A program made the position numbers and the translations under genes. A stretch of DNA of 41,838 nt from UBA11524 sp045132495 (GTDB taxonomy: Bacteria; Bacillota; Clostridia; Christensenellales; Aristaeellaceae). The notes beneath the pieces were generated by a model that saw only the letters and a program-made list of their open reading frames with translations, had not been told where the DNA came from and did not search any database. Position 1 is the first letter of the stretch; every line of letters begins with the position of its first letter. The DNA lies in NCBI GenBank assembly GCA_045132495.1, contig JBGUSK010000122.1, positions 1 to 41,838 of the forward strand. The letters are read 5' to 3'. This document shows positions 14,284-22,311 of this stretch, one piece after another.

Positions 14284-14997
14284 TTACTCCTTTACAGCGG
14301 CAAGCGCTTCCTCCACGGTAAACGCGCCCTCGTACATCGCGCGGCCGAGGATCGCACCGGCACAGCCTGCGTCGCGCAGATTCCGCAGGTCATCCAGGCA
14401 GCTCACGCCCCCGGAGCCGATGATATTCATGCCGGTCTGCTCGATGAGCTTGCGGGTGGCGGCCACGTTGGGGCCCTGCATCATGCCGTCGCGGCTTACG
14501 TCAGTGTAGATGATGGTGGTCACGCCCATGTCCTTCATGCGCAGGGCGAGATCAACTGCCGTCAGCGTGGAGGTCTCCACCCAGCCGCGGGTTGCCACGA
14601 GGCCGTTCTTCGCGTCGATGCCCACGGCGATCTTGCCGGGGAACGCTTTGCAGGCTTCTGCCACCAATGCGGGATTCTCCGCTGCCGCCGTGCCGATGAT
14701 GCAGCGGCTGACACCGGCTTCCACCCGCAGGGCAATGTCCTCCATCGTGCGGAGGCCGCCGCCCAGCTCCACCCGGCCGTCGAAGGCCTTCACCACCTCG
14801 CGGATCAGCGGCAGATGGGCCGTCTTGCCCTCGAAGGCAGCGGTCAGATCCACCAGGTGGAGCCACTCGGCGCCGGTGGCGCGCCACTTTTTCGCCAGCT
14901 CAACCGGGTTGCCGAAGACGGTCACATCGTCGCGCTTGCCCTGGCGGAGGCGCACAGCCTGCCCGTCCAGCATATCAATGGCGGGATAGAGGATCAT
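14284..14997 (-). CDS. hisA: Phosphoribosylformimino-5-aminoimidazole carboxamide ribotide isomerase
   Basis: The 237-residue TIM-barrel isomerase of step 4 of histidine synthesis. It begins MILYPAIDMLDGQAVRL with the catalytic Asp of the first strand. It contains VELGGGLRTMEDI, TDVSRDGMMQGPN with the second catalytic Asp, and IGSGGVSCLDDL for phosphate binding. ATG 14997 has GGAGG eight to nine bases upstream; the eight extra residues in the longer frame have no support. It is separated from hisB by a dispersed two-hairpin element and is followed by the GNAT-hisIE gene after three bases. Confidence 0.95.
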   Translation of the reverse strand: MILYPAIDMLDGQAVRLRQGKRDDVTVFGNPVELAKKWRATGAEWLHLVDLTAAFEGKTAHLPLIREVVKAFDGRVELGGGLRTMEDIALRVEAGVSRCIIGTAAAENPALVAEACKAFPGKIAVGIDAKNGLVATRGWVETSTLTAVDLALRMKDMGVTTIIYTDVSRDGMMQGPNVAATRKLIEQTGMNIIGSGGVSCLDDLRNLRDAGCAGAILGRAMYEGAFTVEEALAAVKE

Positions 14998-15017
14998 ATT
15001 ACAACCTCCATTCATAT

Positions 15018-15070
15018 CCAAAAGGCTCTCCCTTTGGGAGAGCTGTCAGCGATCGCTGACTGAGAGGGCT
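15018..15070 (-). repeat. Dispersed two-hairpin element, copy B (inside the his operon)
   Basis: Read on the minus strand it starts directly after the hisB TAA: CCCTCTCAGTCAGC, hairpin GTCAGC-gatc-GCTGAC, then GCTCTCCC-aaa-GGGAGAGC and CTTTTGG. It fills most of the 72-base hisB-hisA gap, in an operon whose other joints are -1 to 4 bases. It could slow or stabilise the transcript there; that is inference. Confidence 0.8.
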
Positions 15071-15657
15071 TAGTCCAGCGCGCCCTTGGTGGAGAGCACG
15101 CCCTGGATGTTGGCGTCCACGCGGACTGCGTCGCGCAGGGCCAGGCCGAATGCTTTGAACAGGGCCTCCATCTTGTGATGGTCGTTGCGGCCGGCGATGA
15201 GGTTCATGTGAACGGTCAGGCCTGCGTTGACGGTCACGGCGCGGAAGAACTCCTCTGCCAGTTGGGTATCCATCGAGCCGCACATGGGCGCGGTGAATTC
15301 GGCGTTCCAGGCGAGGTAGGGCCGACCGCTGATGTCGATGGCGGCGAAGGCCAGGGCCTCGTCCATGGGCATGTAGGCACTGCCGACCCGGCGGATGCCC
15401 ACCCGGTCGCCCAGGGCTTCGCGGATGGCCTTGCCCAGGCAGATACCCACGTCCTCCACGGTGTGGTGAGCGTCCACCTGCAGGTCGCCGGCGCAGGAGA
15501 GCACCAGGTCAAACTGGGCGAAGCGGCACAGCGCATCCAGCATGTGGTCGAAGAACCCCACGCCAGTGGAAAGCTCCGTCTTGCCGGAGCCGTCCAGGCT
15601 GACCGTCAGCTGGATGTCGGTCTCCTTGGTTTTGCGGGTAAAGGTTGCGGTACGCAT
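15070..15657 (-). CDS. hisB: Imidazoleglycerol-phosphate dehydratase
   Basis: The 195-residue enzyme of step 6 of histidine synthesis. The two manganese-binding motifs are intact: DAHHTVEDVGICLG in the first half and DHHKMEALFKAFG in the second, plus the FFDHMLDALCRF motif near residue 35. It is the monofunctional form, without the phosphatase domain seen in E. coli. The start codon abuts the hisD stop with no gap, consistent with translational coupling. Confidence 0.96.
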   Translation of the reverse strand: MRTATFTRKTKETDIQLTVSLDGSGKTELSTGVGFFDHMLDALCRFAQFDLVLSCAGDLQVDAHHTVEDVGICLGKAIREALGDRVGIRRVGSAYMPMDEALAFAAIDISGRPYLAWNAEFTAPMCGSMDTQLAEEFFRAVTVNAGLTVHMNLIAGRNDHHKMEALFKAFGLALRDAVRVDANIQGVLSTKGALD

Positions 15658-16956
15658 TTACTTCAGCTCCTTACCAAAGCGGATGGCGACGGAATTGGCG
15701 TGGGCGTCCAGGCCCTCTTCCTGCGCCAGGAGGATCACCTGATCGGCGACGCGCTCCAATTCTGCGCGGGAGCAGCAGATCAGGCTGGACTTCTTCACGA
15801 AATCGTCCACCGACAGGGGCGAGAAGAATCGCGCCGTGCCGGAGGTGGGGAGGACGTGGTTGGGGCCGGCGAGGTAGTCGCCCAGGGGTTCGGGGGAGTA
15901 GTGGCCCATGAAGATCGCGCCGGCGTTTTCGATCAGGGGCAGCAGGGCGTAAGGGTCGGCCACGGAGAGCTCGAGGTGCTCCGGGGCGATCTGATTGGCG
16001 ATGTCAGCGCAGTCCGCCAGGGTCGGGGCGACCACGATGGTGCCATAGGCAGTCAGACTCTGCTCCACGACTTCCTTGCGGGGGAGGAGCGCCGTCTGCC
16101 GGGCCAGCTCGGCGTCCACTGCAGCGGCCAGCTTGGCGCTGTCGGTGACGAGAATCGCTGCAGCCAGGGGATCGTGCTCCGCCTGGCTCAGCAGGTCAGC
16201 GGCGACATAGCGGGGATCAGCACTGTCATCGGCGATGACAAGCACTTCACTGGGGCCGGCCACCATGTCGATGCCGACGTGACCGAAAACCTCGCGCTTG
16301 GCGTTGGCGACGTAAATGTTGCCCGGGCCGGTGATCTTATCCACCCGCGGGATGGATTCCGTGCCGAAGGCCAGCGCCGCCACAGCCTGCGCGCCGCCGA
16401 TCTTGTAGATCTTATCCACACCGGCGATGTCCGCCGCGACCAGAGACAGGGGATAGCTGATGCCGCCGTCCTTGCCGGGAGGCGTGACCATGATGATCTC
16501 CTTTACCCCAGCGACCTTGGCAGGCAGCACGTTCATCAGTACAGAGGAGGGATACGCCGCCGTGCCGCCGGGAACGTACACGCCCACCCGCTTGAGGGGC
16601 GTGACCTTCTGCCCCAGGGAAATGGCTGCGTCAAAGTTGATCCAGGTGTTCTGCTTCTGCTTCTCGTGGAAAGCGGTGATGCGCTTGGCGGCTTCCTTCA
16701 TGGCGGCGAGCCATTCAGGGCTGGCGGCCTCGTAGGCCTTGTCGATCTCCTCGCGGGTGACGAGGACGTTGCCGGCGTTGATGTCCGCCTTGTCAAAACG
16801 GGCGGTGTACTCGAACAGCGCAGCGTCGCCTTCCTCGCGCACACGGGCGACGATTTCCTTCACACGACGGGAGATTTCCTCATTCTGCAGCTGGGAACGG
16901 TTCATCACACGTGCTTTAAGGGCCTGCGCGTCGGTCATATTCAGAATCGGGATCAT
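15658..16956 (-). CDS. hisD: Histidinol dehydrogenase
   Basis: The 432-residue zinc enzyme makes the last two oxidations, from L-histidinol to L-histidine, with NAD. Recognisable stretches are VGVYVPGGTAAYPSSVLMNVLPAKVAGV, KITGPGNIYVANAKREVFG, VDMVAGPSEVLVIAD-type (here IDMVAGPSEVLVIADDSADPRYVAADLLSQAEHD) with zinc ligands Gln/His, IAPEHLEL with the catalytic Glu-His, and HVLPTSGTARFFSPLSV. The length is normal. It lies four bases after hisG and abuts hisB. Confidence 0.97.
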   Translation of the reverse strand: MIPILNMTDAQALKARVMNRSQLQNEEISRRVKEIVARVREEGDAALFEYTARFDKADINAGNVLVTREEIDKAYEAASPEWLAAMKEAAKRITAFHEKQKQNTWINFDAAISLGQKVTPLKRVGVYVPGGTAAYPSSVLMNVLPAKVAGVKEIIMVTPPGKDGGISYPLSLVAADIAGVDKIYKIGGAQAVAALAFGTESIPRVDKITGPGNIYVANAKREVFGHVGIDMVAGPSEVLVIADDSADPRYVAADLLSQAEHDPLAAAILVTDSAKLAAAVDAELARQTALLPRKEVVEQSLTAYGTIVVAPTLADCADIANQIAPEHLELSVADPYALLPLIENAGAIFMGHYSPEPLGDYLAGPNHVLPTSGTARFFSPLSVDDFVKKSSLICCSRAELERVADQVILLAQEEGLDAHANSVAIRFGKELK

Positions 16957-16960
16957 GGTT

Positions 16961-17611
16961 TTATTCCCCCTGTTTCATCTGTTCTACAAGTGCGCTCATG
17001 CCGTCGATGATCTCGCGGATGCGGTCGCGCTTGGTCTTCATGGATACGCGGTTGACGACCAGTCGGGCGGAGCACTCACAGACCGTTTCCAGCACGGTCA
17101 GGCCGTTGGCCTTGAGGGTGGAGCCGCTCTCCACAATGTCCAGGATCACGTCGGAGAGCCCGATGACCGGGCCCAGCTCGACGGAGCCGTGAAGCTCGAT
17201 GATCTCAATCGTCTGGCCCTTGGCGTCGTAGTAGCTGCGAGCCACGTTGGGATACTTGGTCGCCACGCGGAAGGTGGCGCGGGTCGCGCTTTGGTGCTGT
17301 TCGGCGTAGCCTGCAATGCAAAGACGGCAACGGCCGAAGGTCAGGTCAAGCACCTCGTACAGGGGCCTGCCGGACTCCAGCAGGGTATCCTTGCCCACCA
17401 CGCCGATGTCTGCCACGCCGTGATCCACATAGGTCGGCACGTCGCTGGGCTTGACGAGGATGAAGCGAACGTTGTTTTTCCTGTCCCACAGGACCAGCTG
17501 ACGGCCGGGGTGCCGGGGCTCGGAGCAGTCAATGCCCAGCTGCTCCAGAAGCTCAAAGGCCTGCTCTGCCAGCCGACCCTTGGCCAGTGCGAAGGTGATC
17601 ACAGGCTGCAT
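16961..17611 (-). CDS. hisG: ATP phosphoribosyltransferase, short catalytic form
   Basis: At 216 residues this is the short HisG, lacking the C-terminal regulatory domain, so it needs HisZ for activity and histidine feedback. Motifs are ITFALAKGRL at the N-terminus, VVGKDTL, and the PRPP-binding region DVILDIVESGSTLKANGL. It catalyses the first step, ATP plus PRPP to phosphoribosyl-ATP. Its ATG shares one base with the hisZ TGA, so the two subunits are translationally coupled. Confidence 0.97.
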   Translation of the reverse strand: MQPVITFALAKGRLAEQAFELLEQLGIDCSEPRHPGRQLVLWDRKNNVRFILVKPSDVPTYVDHGVADIGVVGKDTLLESGRPLYEVLDLTFGRCRLCIAGYAEQHQSATRATFRVATKYPNVARSYYDAKGQTIEIIELHGSVELGPVIGLSDVILDIVESGSTLKANGLTVLETVCECSARLVVNRVSMKTKRDRIREIIDGMSALVEQMKQGE

Positions 17612-18822
17612 CAGAACACCGCCTTTCCGTACTGTTGAATGCCGTCCGATGTGATGTACACAGCGGATTGGGCCAGCTTTTCATCCACCCGGCGCCGGAG
17701 TGCATCGGCGGACATGCCGTACATCATCGCCACGGACACGCCCTTTTCCCGCTGAGCTTTGGCATAGGCGATGGCCATCTGCCGGCACCCGGGATCAAAG
17801 GCCAGCGCCACATCGGGGATGGGAGCAGGGAAGGCTGCCCCCTGGCGTTCCAGGGCGATCATCAGCAGCTTCATGCTCAGCGCGAAGCCCGTTGCGGGAA
17901 GCGCGCGCCCGAAGCGGGCAGGCAGATCATCATACCGTCCGCCGGAAAGCAGCGGCTGACCCAGCTCTGCGACCAAACCGCGGAAGATCGTGCCGGAATA
18001 ATAATTCGCCTGATGGGCCATGCCCAGGTCGATGCTCACGTATTTATCGCAGCCGTATTCGACCAGCATGGCCAGCACCTGACGCAGGTTGTTGATGGCG
18101 CTCAGGCACAGGGGGTGTCGGGTGAGGGATTCTGCTTCGTCCAGCACGGCGGTGTCGCCGTACAGGCGGGGGAGACGCATCAGCCGGGCTGCCACGTCCT
18201 CCGAGACGGCCAGCTTATCGAGGTAGAGCTGCATGTCCAGGGTATTCTTGCGTTCGATCATCCCACGGATGACGGCGCTCTGCTCCTCGGTCAGGCCTGC
18301 CTCCTGCAGGAAGCCCGCTACGAACTGGGCCTGCCCCAGCTCCATCTGGAAGTCCCGCAATCCTGCGTCCTCACAGGCCTTCACAGCCAGTGCAATGACC
18401 TCCGCATCTGCTTCGGGGGAGGCTTCTCCCATCAGCTCCACGCCGCATTGCGTTTCCTCGCACAGGAGGGAGGAGGTATCTGTCAGCGTCTTGGTAGCGG
18501 TTTGCAGATAGCACAGCCGCAGGGGCAGCGGCGCTTCTGCCAGACGACCCGCCGCCATGCGTGCTGCTGGAATGGTGGAGTCCGGCCTGACTGCGAGGAT
18601 ACGGCCAGCGCTGTCGAAGGTCTTCCACACGTCCTCGGGCCGATAGCCCCAGGTGCGGTCATCCAGCGCGTCGTAGAACTCCAGGATGGGGGTTTCGACC
18701 TCCTGATACCCCTGCATGGTGAACAAATGTCGCAGTAGCCCCTCCAGTTGACGCTTGCGGGAGCACTCGCCGGGCAGGGTATCCTGCATACCGCTGGGGA
18801 TTTGAAGCCTTCGCTGGGCCAT
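17611..18822 (-). CDS. hisZ: ATP phosphoribosyltransferase regulatory subunit
   Basis: The 403-residue protein is a class II histidyl-tRNA synthetase paralogue without aminoacylation function: IPSGMQDTLPGE at the N-terminus, motif 2-like RPDSTIPAARM, and LLSGGRYDDLPARFG near 290. HisZ plus short HisG form the hetero-octameric first enzyme of histidine synthesis. The location at the head of the his operon and the coupled hisG settle the call against HisS. GGAGG is seven bases before the ATG. A consensus promoter lies 56-84 bases upstream; the roughly 50-base leader is too short for a T-box. Confidence 0.94.
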   Translation of the reverse strand: MAQRRLQIPSGMQDTLPGECSRKRQLEGLLRHLFTMQGYQEVETPILEFYDALDDRTWGYRPEDVWKTFDSAGRILAVRPDSTIPAARMAAGRLAEAPLPLRLCYLQTATKTLTDTSSLLCEETQCGVELMGEASPEADAEVIALAVKACEDAGLRDFQMELGQAQFVAGFLQEAGLTEEQSAVIRGMIERKNTLDMQLYLDKLAVSEDVAARLMRLPRLYGDTAVLDEAESLTRHPLCLSAINNLRQVLAMLVEYGCDKYVSIDLGMAHQANYYSGTIFRGLVAELGQPLLSGGRYDDLPARFGRALPATGFALSMKLLMIALERQGAAFPAPIPDVALAFDPGCRQMAIAYAKAQREKGVSVAMMYGMSADALRRRVDEKLAQSAVYITSDGIQQYGKAVF

Positions 18823-18877
18823 GGTGGACCTCCTCGATGCGCTGATAATTTAGCGCGATAAAGTGTTAATGCGATGA

Positions 18878-18906
18878 ATTATAGCATGGTAAATGTCCAT
18901 TGTCAA
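18878..18906 (-). promoter_or_regulatory. Consensus promoter of the histidine operon
   Basis: On the minus strand TTGACA (18901-18906) and TATAAT (18878-18883) are both perfect with a 17-base spacer. The 229-base gap 18823-19051 holds this promoter and the lepB terminator; I see no T-box or leader peptide with a His run. Confidence 0.9.
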
Positions 18907-19002
18907 GGGAATTTGTGAAGAAATTCGCAATGAATTTCACTACATCTACTATACCATGCAAATACCTCTCTTTCAACCAAAGTACACCGAAAGCACAACA
19001 CG

Positions 19003-19035
19003 AAAAAGCCCTGCACCATTGCTGATGCAGGGCTT
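19003..19035 (-). terminator. Terminator after lepB
   Basis: AAGCCCTGCA pairs with TGCAGGGCTT and, on the minus strand, ends in TTTTTCG. It starts 16 bases after the lepB stop. Confidence 0.85.
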
Positions 19036-19051
19036 GAAATACGCGGGCGCC

Positions 19052-19783
19052 TTAGTCCTTCTCGCCGGAATCCTCCAATGTGGAGGGGATGTCATGCCAG
19101 ATCACGCCTTCGACCTTGCCCACGATCATATCGCGGGTTACGGGGCCGACCTTCCAGTTGCGGCTGTCGTTGGAGTTATTGCGGTTGTCGCCCATGAGGA
19201 AGTAGCGGCCTTCCGGCACGGTATAGGGGCCAAAGTCCGCGTCCATGCGCTCGTGCAGGAACTTCTCCTCGACCTTGGCGCCGTTGACGTACAGGTAACC
19301 ATTCCGGATCTCAAGGGTATCCCCGGGAAGACCGACCACGCGCTTGACAAAGTTCAGCCGGCGGCCGTGAGCGTCCACGCGATCGGGGTAGTTGCATACC
19401 ACCACATCGAAGCGCTCCGGTTCGCCGCCGACGGAGAAGTAGGTGCCGATGCCGGTGAAGGGGATGCCGAAGAAAGAGGAGCCATAATCCAGCTTGGAGA
19501 CATACATGAACTCGCCGTGGTGGAGGGTGGGGTACATGCTGTCGCCATCCACGCGCACAGGCTCAAAGACGAACATGCGGGCCAGGCAGGCAATAATAAA
19601 GGCTACCACCAGCGTGCCGCCCCACTCGCAAAGCTCCTGCTTGAGGGGCTTCTTGACCTTTTCGGGCTTGGGCTGAAAGACCCACCAGGAGGGCATGTAC
19701 TTTTTCAGCCAGGGTTCCTTCTGCTCCTTGGGTTTCTGCTCTTCTTTGGCGGATTCCGCCTGTACCTTTTCAATCTGGGACAT
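19052..19783 (-). CDS. lepB: Type I signal peptidase
   Basis: The 243-residue protein has a charged Lys/Glu/Pro-rich cytoplasmic N-terminus (1-50), one membrane segment (about 56-73) and the extracellular S26 catalytic domain. Boxes are GDSMYPTL with nucleophile Ser82, FVKRVVGLPGD with general base Lys147, and GDNRNNSNDSR. It cleaves signal peptides of secreted proteins such as the deacetylases and PG-binding protein in this window. AGGAAG is about eight bases before the ATG. An AT-rich run at 19810-19822 may hold the promoter, but no good -35 was found. The gap upstream has three CGGAGGG repeats (19863-19898) of unknown meaning. Confidence 0.95.
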   Translation of the reverse strand: MSQIEKVQAESAKEEQKPKEQKEPWLKKYMPSWWVFQPKPEKVKKPLKQELCEWGGTLVVAFIIACLARMFVFEPVRVDGDSMYPTLHHGEFMYVSKLDYGSSFFGIPFTGIGTYFSVGGEPERFDVVVCNYPDRVDAHGRRLNFVKRVVGLPGDTLEIRNGYLYVNGAKVEEKFLHERMDADFGPYTVPEGRYFLMGDNRNNSNDSRNWKVGPVTRDMIVGKVEGVIWHDIPSTLEDSGEKD

Positions 19784-19941
19784 CGCGATAACTTCCTTTC
19801 GTTGGTGATACGATATATATAACGAACAAGCGGGGGAAAACCCTGCATGGCATCATCTGTAACGGAGGGAAACATCCTCTGCGGAGGGTGACGGAGGGTA
19901 ACCTCATTCGTCAGAAAATCGCTGCAACTTGACGAGAAGCG

Positions 19942-20763
19942 TCACGCGTCACCATTCAGCCAGAACGCGGGCTTGACATGGGCGGTTTCGTTTTCCGCAT
20001 CCATTTCCAGCACCATCAGGCTCTTTTCGCCGCTGATGCGCTTCTTCAGGGGTTTTGCGGTGGACATCACAAAGGTCATGCCGACCACCTCCACGCCGAA
20101 TTCCCGCATCAGATCGACCATGCCCTTGGCGGTGCCGCCGCCCTTGAGGAAGTCGTCCACGATCAGGCAGCGTTGACCTTCCTTGACACTGCGGCGGGAC
20201 AGGCTCATGGTCTCGATGCTGCCGGAGCCGGAGACATAGTTGATGTTCACAGCGCTGCCCTCATACACCTTGGAGGAGCGGCGGGCGATCACCAGCGGCA
20301 CGCCCAGGGCATTGGCGGTGGCGAAGGCCACGGGGATGCCCTTGGTCTCCATCGTCAGCACGAAATCAGGGGCCTGGCTGTAATACTCTGTCGCCATGAT
20401 CTCACCCATGCGATTGGTGATGGCCGGGTTTGCCAGGATGTCGGAGTAATACAGGAAGCCGCCGGGCAGGACGCGATCGCTTCCGGCCAGCATCTGGCAC
20501 AGATCGCCCACGAACTTGCGGGCGTCGGGACGCTTCACCTTCGCGCGGTAGCGGACGCCGCCGGCAGAACCGGTCACCGTCTCCAGCTCGCCCAGGCCGA
20601 ACTGGCTCACCACATCGCGCAGGATGTCGATATCCTCGCTCATGGTGGATTTGGCAGTGCCGAACATCTCGCAGAAATAGCTCAGGGTGAAAATGCGGTT
20701 GGGAGCGCCGGAGAGGATCTTCATCATGGCGCTCATGCGTTCATTGCGGCGGATCTTTTCCAC
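19942..20763 (-). CDS. purR: Purine operon repressor, B. subtilis PurR type
   Basis: The 273-residue protein has an N-terminal winged helix (about 1-70, IFTLSYFCEMFGTAKSTMSEDIDIL) and a phosphoribosyltransferase-fold effector domain. The PRPP loop is CLIVDDFLKGGGTAKGM, preceded by KGIPVAFATANALGVPLVIARR and NYVSGSGSIETMSL. The family represses purine synthesis genes and is released by PRPP. It is unrelated to E. coli PurR. I chose GTG 20763, with AAGGAG ten bases upstream, because the length then matches the family (about 285); the frame further upstream is untypical. Promoter and possible operators lie at 20840-20923. No other purine gene is in the window. Confidence 0.9.
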   Translation of the reverse strand: MEKIRRNERMSAMMKILSGAPNRIFTLSYFCEMFGTAKSTMSEDIDILRDVVSQFGLGELETVTGSAGGVRYRAKVKRPDARKFVGDLCQMLAGSDRVLPGGFLYYSDILANPAITNRMGEIMATEYYSQAPDFVLTMETKGIPVAFATANALGVPLVIARRSSKVYEGSAVNINYVSGSGSIETMSLSRRSVKEGQRCLIVDDFLKGGGTAKGMVDLMREFGVEVVGMTFVMSTAKPLKKRISGEKSLMVLEMDAENETAHVKPAFWLNGDA

Positions 20764-20839
20764 GGTATTGATACTCCTTCGTTGAGGTTGAATATGTTTC
20801 AGGCGGCGGGAAGACCTTCCCTTTGGAGGATACCGGAAC

Positions 20840-20923
20840 ATTATAGCACACTTCCACGAATAATGGAAGCCCCTAAAACATAAAATGTTCGTCTTTTTTG
20901 AGGCTTTTTTTCTGAACGTTCGT
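20840..20923 (-). promoter_or_regulatory. purR promoter with two upstream ACGAAC boxes
   Basis: On the minus strand an extended -10, TGCTATAAT (-10 core 20840-20845), lies before purR, with weak -35 TTCCAT at 20863-20868. Upstream are two direct ACGAAC boxes (20918-20923 and 20887-20892), each in an A/T-rich setting that matches the B. subtilis PurBox (AWWWCCGAACWWT) at 11 of 13 positions. In B. subtilis the boxes are inverted and closer, so autoregulation is plausible but unproven. Confidence 0.4.
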
Positions 20924-20938
20924 AAATTTGCAGAAAAC

Positions 20939-20980
20939 AAAAAGGGACGCGCAGGCAAACGTTCTGCATCTGCGCATCCC
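20939..20980 (-). terminator. Terminator of the esterase transcript
   Basis: On the minus strand GGGATGCGCAG pairs with CTGCGCGTCCC and is followed by TTTTTGTTTT. It starts 17 bases after the esterase stop. Confidence 0.8.
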
Positions 20981-20997
20981 ATCAATTTCTTATCCGG

Positions 20998-22299
20998 TTA
21001 TTTTGCCATGAATGCCTTCAGCAGCTCGGAGGCGTTGCTCTCCTCCATGAACACATTGGTTTTCATGACGGACAGGTCACGGGAGGGTTCCTTATCGTAG
21101 AAGGCCTTGTCGCAGTAGTCCAGGATGAGCTCCATATCGCTTTGGAGAATGGCATGTCCGCTCAGGTGAACGATCATGTTGTTGTTGCCGGATGCGCCGA
21201 GCAGATCCCATGCGGGCTGTGCACCGACAAAGGCCATCGTCTGGCCCTCCACATTGTTCCATTCCTCGCTCAGGATGCCGGTGACCACGATGTAGTGGCG
21301 GTCAGGATCGGCGCACAGGGCAGCCAGGAAATGCTGGTCAAAGGGCATCTGGGCAGGGTCCTTCACCAGCTGGATATTTCCGCAGAACCAGTGACTTTCG
21401 CCGGAGCCTCGGATGTTGTTCCAGGATTCGCAGGTGCCGTTGGTCCAGGCGCCGGTGCCGTCCTCGTTTTTGAAGTTCATGCTGGACAGATCGAAGGTCT
21501 TGCCCTGGCAGGAATAGCGCAGCATGCCCAGACCGCCCGCACCGGAGCAGGAGGGGATGACCACCTTGATGCGCTCATCATAAGCGCCGGCCACCGCCAC
21601 GGATTTGCCGAACCGGCTCACGCCGCCCACGAGGGAATATTCCGCGTTGATGCCCAGCTCCGCCGCAGCCCCCTGCTCCATCGCGTCAATGATCTTCGAT
21701 ACGCCCCAGGACCAGGCGACCAGCGCGCCCGTGCGGTTGGTGGCATGGATGCCGCGGGGATACAGGGTGTAGAACGCACCCATGTAGAAGGAGTTGTCCG
21801 ACGCCACGTCATAGGGCGAATAGGCAAAGCCTGCATATCCGCGGGAAGCAGCATATTTCACCACATCGCTCATGCCCCAGAAGCTGTATTCGATGTAGTA
21901 GGGCCAGCCGCCCTCGGGGGACTCGCCCTTGGGCAGGACAAAGGGCACCTTCAGCGTGACTGACTGATCTGCGCGGGCAATGTCGATGTACAGCACGCTG
22001 TCCTCCACGCGCCAGGTCAGGATCTCCTCCGAGCCATCGGGCATGTATCCGTACATGTAATATTCGTACAGACCCTTGATCTCCGCGCGGCGCTTCTGCC
22101 AGTCCTCAGCGGTGACGACGGGCGTACCGTCCTCGAAGGTCATCAGGTCGGGCATTTCCTCGCGCACAGGCAGCTTGCCCGGTGCGGTGTAGGGGATTGC
22201 CGCGTCCGTCTGGCCCCACTTGAGGACAGGGGCATCCTCTGCGCAGACAGTGGAAACGAAGGTCAGCAGAAGTACGAGGGCGATCAGCAGCAGCTTCAT
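20998..22299 (-). CDS. Secreted CE15-type glucuronoyl esterase-like hydrolase
   Basis: The 433-residue protein has a signal peptide (1-20, ending VCA) and an alpha/beta-hydrolase domain. Features match carbohydrate esterase family 15: GVSRFGKSV at the nucleophile Ser (usual GCSRxGK), VIPSCSGAGGLGMLRY, QHFLAALCADPDRHY, and HLSGHAI towards the end. CE15 enzymes cleave the ester between 4-O-methyl-glucuronic acid of xylan and lignin. That suits a plant-fibre-degrading gut bacterium, but the natural substrate here is a guess. The motif Cys that forms a disulphide in fungal enzymes is Val here. It follows the DUF4364 gene after 12 bases on the same strand. Confidence 0.75.
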   Translation of the reverse strand: MKLLLIALVLLLTFVSTVCAEDAPVLKWGQTDAAIPYTAPGKLPVREEMPDLMTFEDGTPVVTAEDWQKRRAEIKGLYEYYMYGYMPDGSEEILTWRVEDSVLYIDIARADQSVTLKVPFVLPKGESPEGGWPYYIEYSFWGMSDVVKYAASRGYAGFAYSPYDVASDNSFYMGAFYTLYPRGIHATNRTGALVAWSWGVSKIIDAMEQGAAAELGINAEYSLVGGVSRFGKSVAVAGAYDERIKVVIPSCSGAGGLGMLRYSCQGKTFDLSSMNFKNEDGTGAWTNGTCESWNNIRGSGESHWFCGNIQLVKDPAQMPFDQHFLAALCADPDRHYIVVTGILSEEWNNVEGQTMAFVGAQPAWDLLGASGNNNMIVHLSGHAILQSDMELILDYCDKAFYDKEPSRDLSVMKTNVFMEESNASELLKAFMAK

Positions 22300-22311
22300 G
22301 GGGACTCCTCC

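Noticed and set aside
15175..17010. 611-codon plus-strand frame over hisB-hisD
   Set aside because: Antisense to two unmistakable his genes; Gly/Val/His-rich product without domains.
18823..18877. T-box or His leader peptide before hisZ
   Set aside because: The leader is about 50 bases, has no T-box sequence and no run of His codons.
19863..19898. Three CGGAGGG repeats between purR and lepB
   Set aside because: They are short, irregularly spaced and without any matching feature. There is no basis to call a regulatory site.
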